Shown: piece after piece, positions 48,402 to 54,964 of the stretch | Layout: each line of letters starts with the position of its first letter | Position numbering within the stretch: position 1 is the first letter of the stretch | DNA from: an uncultured Rhodospirillales bacterium | GTDB lineage: Bacteria; Pseudomonadota; Alphaproteobacteria; Rhodospirillales; JABHCV01 | NCBI GenBank assembly: GCA_938092065.1 | Contig: CALKND010000031.1 | Span: forward strand, 1-54,964 | Length of the DNA stretch: 54,964 nt | Direction: 5' to 3' | The notes under the pieces: model-generated | What the model was told of the DNA's origin: nothing | What the model saw: the letters and a program-made list of their open reading frames with translations, nothing else | Database searches by the model: none | Made by a program: the position numbers and the translations under genes

Positions 48402-50117
48402 TTAGGCCGGAGATTTGCTTTTTTGCTGTATCTTGATTAACAAACCCATTGTTAAAACTGCTATTATTGGGCATATGCTTGCTAATGATAGAATTCCAAA
48501 ACCCTCTGTAGCAGATACTGCCTTACCGAGGCCAAGACCCATTGCTAACACTAAAGGAACTGTTACTGGACCTGTGGTTACGCCGGCGCTATCCCATGCA
48601 ACATTAACAAATTCCTCAGAGGAAAGTGCCGTCAGCGTTAATCCAGTCACGTATAAGGGTAATAATAGTGTGGCGAGATCAAGATCCAGCACAAGTTTTG
48701 CAACCCCTAGGGAAATTCCAACGGCAACTCCAATTGCAACACTGTACATAAGCATTTCTTTTTTGAATGCTCCATTAGTGAGCTTCTGAACTGTCAGCCC
48801 AAGAGCGTTTAGCGCAGGCTCAGCAAGTGTTGCCCCAAAGCCCAAAACGAAAGCAAATAAGATAACAACTATTATGCCCACTAAATTTGAGAAAATTGGG
48901 GAAGAGGCAACCAACGATGTCTGAATAAATGCTCCCGGCAATCCCTCACCTGTTTGAGTGCCCATAGCCCCTAAACCATAGGTCAGGCCGATGTTAAATA
49001 TACACATGCCAATTACACATAGAGACAGGCCATAGACCGTAACCAATGTATTTGTTAATTTAGACCGCAACACCACAAATAATACGAAACCCAGAAATAG
49101 CACCAATGGAACAATAGCTCTTACTCCAAGAATAATTTCCACCAATGGCGTTTGTTCCCAAACAGAAACCTGCGAACTTACTGCATCTTTTACAGCCGCC
49201 GCATTTCCAATAATTTGGTCAGGGGTAATTTGAGAATAAACAAAGAGTGTAAGTAATAGAACGGCCATAATTGGGAACAAAGAAGCAAGTGTAACCACGC
49301 CAAAACCCGACAGAGAAGAGTTTCCTTTTCCAGCTGAGTTTGCAATTCCAATACCAATAGCTAGAACCAAAGGCACTGTTACAGGACCAGTAGTCACTGC
49401 ACCACAATCCCAAGCTAAACCGAGGATACTACGCAAGTCTGGTGTGAGCCAAAAGAAGGTTGACAGGAGACCAAGTGGGATTACTGAAACATAAATAAGT
49501 GGTTTGAGAGACCATCCATATATAAATCTGACCGTACCTAAAATAGCTGCAAACCCAACTCCTGCACCAACCATTAAGACAAGGGGCAAGGTCCAATTGT
49601 TAAGAAGTTCAAATAAATACGGAGCTTTCATCACGTCTATTGATGAGCCAAAAGCCTGAAGCGCTCCTATGGCCGGCTCAGCAAAAGTGACGCCGACCCC
49701 AAGCATACCAAGGACGACAAGAACAACTGGCATTGCAGCTTTAGCTGGTAGATTAGTTCCAATGATATTACCAAATGGCATCAAGCCTGAATTTAGCCCC
49801 TCCATAAAAACGGCTAAGCCTATGATCACTGCAACAAGCCCCAAACAAAGCACAGTTGCTTCCTGAATAGGATAATCAAGCACAAACACCTGGAATAATC
49901 CTAGATATAATGCCAAGGGAACAACTGCTTGAAGTTGATCTTTTATTCTCACCCCAATGTAAGGAGCTAAAAGTGCATAAACATCTCTTAAGGATGCATT
50001 GATACGCTCCGGACGTAAGGATTTTTTATTATTAGGGTCAGGTTTTGGCGTCAGAAGGTTGTAGCTTAATTTAGATCGCTGAATTTTATATGTAGAGACA
50101 AAAGTACCATAACGCAT
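48402..50117 (-). CDS. DUF1538 family membrane protein (two DUF1538 units)
   Basis: A 571-residue integral membrane protein made of two homologous halves. Each carries an AEPA motif (GVTFAEPAIGALQ; GATLAEPALNALG) and the diagnostic VTTGPVTVPLVLA (about residues 235 and 530). The N-terminal 60 residues are polar. I start at the ATG at 50115-50117; a TTG 24 bases upstream lacks a ribosome site. DUF1538 proteins are presumed transporters and commonly sit beside PII-like genes, as here. The transported species is unknown. Confidence 0.9.
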   Translation of the reverse strand: MRYGTFVSTYKIQRSKLSYNLLTPKPDPNNKKSLRPERINASLRDVYALLAPYIGVRIKDQLQAVVPLALYLGLFQVFVLDYPIQEATVLCLGLVAVIIGLAVFMEGLNSGLMPFGNIIGTNLPAKAAMPVVLVVLGMLGVGVTFAEPAIGALQAFGSSIDVMKAPYLFELLNNWTLPLVLMVGAGVGFAAILGTVRFIYGWSLKPLIYVSVIPLGLLSTFFWLTPDLRSILGLAWDCGAVTTGPVTVPLVLAIGIGIANSAGKGNSSLSGFGVVTLASLFPIMAVLLLTLFVYSQITPDQIIGNAAAVKDAVSSQVSVWEQTPLVEIILGVRAIVPLVLFLGFVLFVVLRSKLTNTLVTVYGLSLCVIGMCIFNIGLTYGLGAMGTQTGEGLPGAFIQTSLVASSPIFSNLVGIIVVILFAFVLGFGATLAEPALNALGLTVQKLTNGAFKKEMLMYSVAIGVAVGISLGVAKLVLDLDLATLLLPLYVTGLTLTALSSEEFVNVAWDSAGVTTGPVTVPLVLAMGLGLGKAVSATEGFGILSLASICPIIAVLTMGLLIKIQQKSKSPA

Positions 50118-50141
50118 CTTCGTATCTCGCTTAAGGATCAA

Positions 50142-50774
50142 GAGGTTTACACTTTAAAAAAATAATTAACTATATTGGATTAATAAAAAAACATTAAACA
50201 ACAGTTAATAGCCCCATAACACTTTTATTTTTTTAGGTTTTTGCAATCCTTGGTAATCAATACTAATAAAAATGATGCAATCCTAATTATAAAAACTTTA
50301 AATAGAATTATGAGACGATAGCGAGCCTATAAATCAAACAAATTTTACGTTTTAGTATTTAGAATTACTTTAAATATTACTGCATTGGTGAATGTAAATC
50401 AATTACGTTAGTAAAAATGTTTTATGTTTTATTATCAGAAAAAGAAATCGTATAATTTTCATAAGTAGTCACTCAATTTTGCAATCAAGGCCTTACCTTG
50501 AAAGCTTACCTATAATTTTATCAAGCTACCATCTAAACAAAAATAATATGTTTTGTTCCTGAAATTAGTTTATTTTTTTAAATCAGTTCTTTCGCAGGAT
50601 GGCTAGAAATTGATGCACAACTAGGCTTGTTTCCTAGTAATCAACATGAAATGTCAAATAATATCAATTAGCAAAAATACTAAATTCAATCCCGAGATAA
50701 AATGACGACCAACAACGTGATGAGTATTGTGTTTTAACTTATGTAATCATAAGTTATGCAGAGCTACTCAAAAT
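50142..50774. other. AT-rich intergenic stretch
   Basis: About 630 very AT-rich bases between the DUF1538 operon and tRNA-Leu. It must contain promoters for both. No gene or clear structural element was recognised. Confidence 0.45.
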
Positions 50775-50861
50775 GCCCCTCTGGCGGAATTGGTAGACGC
50801 GCGGGATTCAAAATCCCGTTCTCGCAAGGGAGTGCCAGTTCGATTCTGGCGGGGGGCACCA
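50775..50861 (+). tRNA. tRNA-Leu(CAA), CCA encoded
   Basis: A long-variable-arm (class II) tRNA: acceptor GCCCCTC/GGGGGGC, anticodon stem CGGGA/TCCCG with loop TTCAAAA (anticodon CAA, reading TTG), T-arm GCCAG-TTCGATT-CTGGC, discriminator A and encoded CCA. Confidence 0.97.
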
Positions 50862-51283
50862 CCAACTATTTTATCTAGATTTACCATAGTTGAAGGTGGA
50901 CTCGTTAATTATGAACTCAAATTCCTTGGAACATATTTTTTCACTTTTTTTGAGCTTCCGTTTATTTAATCTCAGCTGTAATTAAAAAGGCTGTGAAGGC
51001 TCTCTAGAAATCAGTCTTTGAGGGCTTTTCTAGAATCTTTTTTGGCATACTCTCTCACCGGACAAGGTTCATAAACGGCCATAGAACCGCTGTTGTATTG
51101 TGAAAGTCATTATGAGTAGAATTGGTTTCGACAAGACTGTTAAATAGAGGATTAGAGAGATTTAAGTACAGCACTTAAGTTACTCATACTAAATAATTGT
51201 AGAAACTCTATTAATGACTTTTTTTATGTAAGTATTATTGATTTATAAAAGTACAAAGACAAAATAAGGAGCTTAGATGCGCC
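50862..51283. other. intergenic region after tRNA-Leu
   Basis: About 420 bases with no gene seen; it contains the terminator-like hairpin at 51003-51043. Confidence 0.45.
51003..51043 (+). terminator. probable rho-independent terminator
   Basis: TCTAGAAA (51003-51010) and TTTCTAGA (51027-51034) form an 8-bp stem with a 16-base loop, followed by ATC and six T. It lies about 140 bases past tRNA-Leu and may end that transcript. AT-rich stem, so moderate strength. Confidence 0.5.
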
Positions 51284-51517
51284 ATGAGCGAAGACACGTC
51301 TTGGTATGATAGATTTTCTAACATACAACTCATCCTCTTAGGGTTTCTACTTTTAGGGGTCACTCCATTAATTAGAGAACCGAAATACTTTAAAATTCTT
51401 ATAGACATTAACGCTTGGGATACACCAAAAATTAATGAAGTGGTAAAGGCCATTTTGACTGATGGTTGTATTGGTGCTCTCCTAGGATTATGGTTTGTTT
51501 ATAGAAAAAGAAAGTAA
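51284..51517 (+). CDS. small membrane protein, 77 aa
   Basis: Unrecognised 77-residue product with a hydrophobic segment (IQLILLGFLLLGVTPLI) and a second one (CIGALLGLWFVYR) before a basic tail RKRK. AAGGAG lies 12 bases upstream of the ATG, a little far. The normal composition and two-helix topology support a real gene. Confidence 0.55.
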   Translation: MSEDTSWYDRFSNIQLILLGFLLLGVTPLIREPKYFKILIDINAWDTPKINEVVKAILTDGCIGALLGLWFVYRKRK

Positions 51518-51618
51518 ATTAAATAGACATTTTTATGAGTATTACTTTAGTGTTTTTGTTATTTTAAGAACTATCTTCCCATTTGCCTCATAATATTGTT
51601 TTCTAGTTGAATTTCTCT

Positions 51619-51993
51619 TCAGTTCAAATCTATTTGGTATTCCTTGAGTATCTCCAAAGAGACAGTCTTTAACGTCTTTTCATTAGTTGCTGTCAATCTA
51701 ACCTTAGGCGCACAGCCTGCTAATCTTGATTCTTCAAAGCGCGTAGCACAAAGACACCAAGCATCTCCTGATTTCAGGCCAGGAAAATTCAACTCGGGCC
51801 GTGGCGTTATTAAATCGTTACCCTGCAAACGTGAATAATCGAGAAATTCTTGGGTAACGATAGCGCAAACAGTGTGAATACCAATGTCTTTTGGTCCAGT
51901 ATTGCAGCAGCCGTCACGATAGTATCCTGTTTTTGGGTTGGTTCCGCATATCTGTATATCAGTCCCAAGGACGTTGAGTTGTTTCGTCTTCAT
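51619..51993 (-). CDS. DUF2237 family protein
   Basis: A 124-residue protein with the DUF2237 (PF09996) signatures: an N-terminal NVLGTDIQICGTNPKTGYYR, GCCNTGPKDIGIHTVCAIVT, and PGLKSGDAWCLCATRFEES, rich in conserved cysteines. Common in alphaproteobacteria and cyanobacteria, function unknown. Cytoplasmic. Same strand as the HAD gene, about 40 bases downstream of it. Confidence 0.92.
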   Translation of the reverse strand: MKTKQLNVLGTDIQICGTNPKTGYYRDGCCNTGPKDIGIHTVCAIVTQEFLDYSRLQGNDLITPRPELNFPGLKSGDAWCLCATRFEESRLAGCAPKVRLTATNEKTLKTVSLEILKEYQIDLN

Positions 51994-52033
51994 GGTTCTC
52001 CCTTAATCGACCTTTTATTGTTGAATTAGTATT

Positions 52034-52807
52034 CTACGGGAATATTTCAGCTACTGACCCAAAAATTTTGGTAGGACGATACGGGAATTTACTAATTTCT
52101 TCTTTTTTTGTAACCCCAGAAAGCACTAAGTATGTCATCATACCATTTTCTAGACCTGCTATCACATCCGTATCCATTCGATCACCTACGATAACTGCGT
52201 CTTGAGCTCGAGCTCCAAGAGAAGTGAGTGCATAACGCATCATTAAAGGATTTGGCTTGCCAATAAAGTAGGGCTTTTTACCACTAGCCTTTTCTATCAT
52301 TGCCGCAACTGCTCCACAGCCGGGTTCGAGGCCAAATTTTCCCGGAAGGATTTCATCGGGGTTTGTAGCAATAAAAATTGCTCCATCTTTTATCAATTCC
52401 ACGCCCTTGCAGATCGCTCTAAAGTCATATGTATCCAACTCTCCAAGAACCACGTAATCTGGCTTATCTTTGGTCAGGGTGTAGCCCATTTCCTGTAAGG
52501 GGGTAAACAATCCACTTTCCCCTATGACAAAGGCCGAACCATTACTGTTTTGATTCACTAAAAACTGAGCTGTTGCCATACCGGAGGTGAATATATTTTT
52601 TGCTGGGATTTTCAAATTTAAACCAGACAGGCGAGTCGAATGCGATTCTGGTGAATATTTTGAATTGTTAGTAAATAGTAAAAAAGGCTTGCCACTGTCA
52701 CGAAGGCGATCGATAAATTCTGTAGCTCCATCGATTGGCGTCTCACCTTTGACGAGCACACCATCCATATCGATGAGAAATGCATTTGCAGTATTTAAAT
52801 CAGACAA
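52034..52807 (-). CDS. HAD superfamily IIA phosphatase (NagD-like)
   Basis: A 257-residue HAD hydrolase with all four motifs: FLIDMDGVLVKG (nucleophile Asp), LLFTNNS (Thr/Ser), the C2a cap GFIATNPDE-like region (AIFIATNPDEILPG), GKPNPLMM (Lys) and VIVGDRMDTDVIAG (acidic). This is the NagD/p-nitrophenylphosphatase type, acting on nucleotide or sugar phosphates. The TTG start has a full AGGAG eight bases upstream. Follows the TolC/adaptor operon on the same strand. Confidence 0.92.
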   Translation of the reverse strand: MSDLNTANAFLIDMDGVLVKGETPIDGATEFIDRLRDSGKPFLLFTNNSKYSPESHSTRLSGLNLKIPAKNIFTSGMATAQFLVNQNSNGSAFVIGESGLFTPLQEMGYTLTKDKPDYVVLGELDTYDFRAICKGVELIKDGAIFIATNPDEILPGKFGLEPGCGAVAAMIEKASGKKPYFIGKPNPLMMRYALTSLGARAQDAVIVGDRMDTDVIAGLENGMMTYLVLSGVTKKEEISKFPYRPTKIFGSVAEIFP

Positions 52808-52840
52808 TGGCTAAGCTCCTGAGAGACGTGAAAGACATAT

Positions 52841-53380
52841 TTATTGTTTTCTTACGACAACAACAGCCTGATTGCCAGCACTGGTGTTAATTACTATTCC
52901 TGGATATCCAGGAACGGCTGAAACTCTTCCAAAGAAGGGGGCTTTCAGTGTCGCCTGTTGCAAGCGCCAAGTTGCAATTTCGTCTTGTGACAGAGCATTC
53001 TGATAACCCGACAAAGCCTTTTCATATTCAATTCTCGCTTTTTCTACTTCTTCGCCTGAAGTCGAAAGGGCATTATATAATTCTTGGGCTTGATTCAGTC
53101 TTACTTCAGAAATATCTAGCATTAACTTCGCCAAACTGCTGGCTGCTTCAGTAGAACGTTTCACTGCATTGAAAGGCGTAAGGTCAAGGACGGCCAGAAC
53201 AGTTCCCACTTTTACTTGGTCCCCGATTTTTACTTTTACAGATGCAACGACACCTGAAACGGCAAAGCTCAAATTATGCTCTGCAGCCTTTGCTTGGTTA
53301 ACGAATAGAGCCACGAGGAAGAGACCGCACATGAGGCAAAGCAGGAGATTTTTGCGAGTATGCATTTTAAGATTCATCAT
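52841..53380 (-). CDS. shortened HlyD/RND-type periplasmic adaptor
   Basis: A 179-residue exported protein with a signal peptide (KNLLLCLMCGLFLVALFVNQ, cleaved after AKA). It has a lipoyl half-motif (GVVASVKVKIGDQVKVGTVL), a helical hairpin (about 75-135) and the second lipoyl half (APFFGRVSAVPGYPG). It then stops: the beta-barrel and membrane-proximal domains of ordinary adaptors are absent. Its ATG overlaps the TolC stop as ATGA, so the two are co-translated. Confidence 0.82.
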   Translation of the reverse strand: MMNLKMHTRKNLLLCLMCGLFLVALFVNQAKAAEHNLSFAVSGVVASVKVKIGDQVKVGTVLAVLDLTPFNAVKRSTEAASSLAKLMLDISEVRLNQAQELYNALSTSGEEVEKARIEYEKALSGYQNALSQDEIATWRLQQATLKAPFFGRVSAVPGYPGIVINTSAGNQAVVVVRKQ

Positions 53381-54771
53381 TCTGTATTCTTATTAATCTT
53401 GTTCTGATCATCTTGCCCAAAGCCACTGCCACTTTTGGGGACGTAGCCCTCAGTTGGGACTTTTTTAGGTCCCATTACGGAAATGAGGTAGTCGTCTTCC
53501 AAGCCCTTGGACGGATGATCGCCCAACAATATGGCAATGTTAGCCGATTCAAGTTGATAGGCGCCAGTCGCACGAATCAATGCTGCTTCTGCCTGTGTGT
53601 TTTCCACCATCGCCCGGGCGAGGTCTGTAACCCGTTCGAGGGAATACAGTTGTTGACGGCGTAGCATTTTTTTCTGAGTATAATCTAGCTCGGCCCTAGC
53701 AGAAATAACACTTTGAAAAACATCAGCCCTATTCATAAAAATGAAATGTGCCTTTTGGCGTAGTTGACGTCGCTTAATTTCCATGTGTGCATTAATACGG
53801 CTTTCCTCCGCCGCAAGTCGATTGCGCTGAGCCCATTTAAGTCCACCGTCAAAAACCTTCCAGGACATTCGCGCACCAACCGAATATTCATTACGCCCAG
53901 ATACTTCACGACTTGAATGACCAACATTTCCAAAAGCCTCAACACTTGGCATGCTGGTGATTGCAGAACGCCGTAAGCCCTTAGCCTTTGCCTGTTTTAA
54001 CAGAGCTACTATTTCAGGGTTTCGCAGCATAACCAACTTAATAAATTCCTCCCTGTCAGCTTTGTAGGGAGGCCTCTTCGGCGGTGGTGGAGGCAATATA
54101 AGCTCATCTGGCAAGGACTGATTAATTAATTCTTCTAGGCGTATGCGATAGCTGATATTAAGAGTGCGTTCGCGGTAATAATCAAGGCGTGTTTTTTCAA
54201 CCGCCATCAGGGCCTTGGATACTTCAATGGGGCCAGTTCGACCTAGACCATGTTTTTCCTTAGCCCTATCCCAACGCACATAAGCGGAAGCATGTATTTC
54301 ATTGTATGCCCGTAACTGAAGTTCTGAGGCATGCAAATTGTAAAATAGCGCCAATCCCTCAAGAAGAACTACGTTTTTAGTTGTAGTTAGAGCTTGCTGG
54401 GCTGCCTCCATATCATAACCCGCAGCATCAATTTCTATACTTTTTTTCCCAAAGTCATATATGGATTTGACCACCTCAAGATCGCCGTATATTTCTGCAT
54501 TATCATTGTTTTTTTGCGTTGATTGATAGATTTGCCCAGTAGAATTTAGGGTCAAGCTGGGATGCAGCGCTGATTTTGCCTGCTCTAGTTTAGCTTGAGC
54601 GATAGAGATATCTGCACCTGCCACAGCAAAGGCGTGGGCTCCATTTGCCTCTATCAATTGTAAAACTTCAAGGGGGCTTAACATGGGAATTTTTTCTTCA
54701 GCCCATGAAATTGCCATTCCAGTCAAAAAAAACATTGGCACGAAAATATAGGTAAGACGGGACACACCCAT
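53377..54771 (-). CDS. TolC-family outer membrane efflux protein
   Basis: A 464-residue TolC/OMF protein: signal peptide MGVSRLTYIFVPMFFLTGMA with cleavage after SWA, LNSTGQIYQST, then two helical repeats, with IPMLSPLEVLQLIEANGAHA early and VRWDRAKEKHGLGRTGPIEV at the first helical pair. A proline run (LPPPPPKRPPY) joins the halves. A thioredoxin-like gene precedes it by three bases and the short adaptor overlaps its end. No inner-membrane pump is in view. Confidence 0.88.
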   Translation of the reverse strand: MGVSRLTYIFVPMFFLTGMAISWAEEKIPMLSPLEVLQLIEANGAHAFAVAGADISIAQAKLEQAKSALHPSLTLNSTGQIYQSTQKNNDNAEIYGDLEVVKSIYDFGKKSIEIDAAGYDMEAAQQALTTTKNVVLLEGLALFYNLHASELQLRAYNEIHASAYVRWDRAKEKHGLGRTGPIEVSKALMAVEKTRLDYYRERTLNISYRIRLEELINQSLPDELILPPPPPKRPPYKADREEFIKLVMLRNPEIVALLKQAKAKGLRRSAITSMPSVEAFGNVGHSSREVSGRNEYSVGARMSWKVFDGGLKWAQRNRLAAEESRINAHMEIKRRQLRQKAHFIFMNRADVFQSVISARAELDYTQKKMLRRQQLYSLERVTDLARAMVENTQAEAALIRATGAYQLESANIAILLGDHPSKGLEDDYLISVMGPKKVPTEGYVPKSGSGFGQDDQNKINKNTE

Positions 54772-54774
54772 AGG

Positions 54775-54964
54775 TCAATTCTGATCCTGGAGATACCGGA
54801 AGAAGGACTTATTTGTTTTATGGACACCTTCAACAACGTATTTTCCTGCCAGGTAAAAACGTTTTGGGTCTAAATACCCTGTTGTTCTGAGGGCTGACGC
54901 ACCATCCTTATCGTAAAAAATAAAAACAGGTGTTGCACGAACCCTGTTTTTTTTGGCAAAATCC
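54775..54964 (-). CDS. thioredoxin-fold protein (5' end beyond window)
   Basis: The last 62 residues of a thioredoxin-like protein enter from the right edge: RVRATPVFIFYDKDGASALR carries the cis-proline and the following strand, then GYLDPKRFYLAGKYVVEG. This matches the C-terminus of SoxW/DsbE-like periplasmic thioredoxins. The CxxC part lies outside the window. The stop is three bases before the TolC ATG, implying an operon. Confidence 0.8.
   Translation of the reverse strand, partial: DFAKKNRVRATPVFIFYDKDGASALRTTGYLDPKRFYLAGKYVVEGVHKTNKSFFRYLQDQN

Overview
The window looks like chromosomal DNA of a marine-type alphaproteobacterium with moderate to low GC, possibly of the Rhodospirillales or a neighbouring order. 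This rests on the protein families seen: a zf-CHCC zinc-finger protein beside polA, MsrP/MsrQ, DUF2237, a large FecR-domain exoprotein beside a TolC protein, and alphaproteobacterial-type translation genes. The placement is inference; there is no rRNA gene in the window.

Layout. 1-6.1 kb: the start of a very large FecR-domain, Ala-rich secreted protein (cut by the left edge), preceded on the same strand by a TolC-type outer-membrane channel, suggesting type I secretion. 6.6-13.7 kb (minus strand): the classic translation cluster thrS-infC-rpmI-rplT-pheS-pheT, with good promoters before thrS and rpmI and an AUA start for infC. 13.8-26.1 kb: housekeeping and envelope genes: two glycosyltransferases (GT9 and GT4), an ABHD10-like hydrolase, an SDR protein, a GST, msrP-msrQ, polA with a 59-codon zf-CHCC gene upstream, an ABC ATPase and a lipoprotein hydrolase, ending at an intact tRNA-Arg(CCG).

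26.1-43.3 kb is a mosaic accessory region. It starts at tRNA-Arg(CCG), contains a decayed tRNA-Arg copy next to a dead tyrosine-recombinase remnant at 32.0-32.35 kb, and ends with a third tRNA-like 3' fragment at 43.3 kb. Its cargo suggests surface-glycan or natural-product modification: two radical SAM proteins, a polytopic GT-C-like protein, a class-II glutaminase fused to a WbpG-like sugar amidotransferase, SAM methyltransferases, a flippase, a sulfotransferase-like protein and a glycosyltransferase-like protein. Several members are broken or duplicated fragments. At its right end lies a compact unit (43.10-43.28 kb): a near-perfect complement of the 16S rRNA 3' end, a 28-codon ORF, a stem-loop and a strong terminator.

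43.3-55 kb returns to ordinary genes: an MBL-fold hydrolase, ilvA, a TauE/SafE permease, an operon of a tandem DUF1538 membrane protein with two PII-like proteins, tRNA-Leu(CAA), DUF2237, a NagD-type HAD phosphatase, and an operon of thioredoxin-like protein (partial), TolC-family channel and a shortened HlyD-like adaptor. No CRISPR array or complete insertion sequence was seen.
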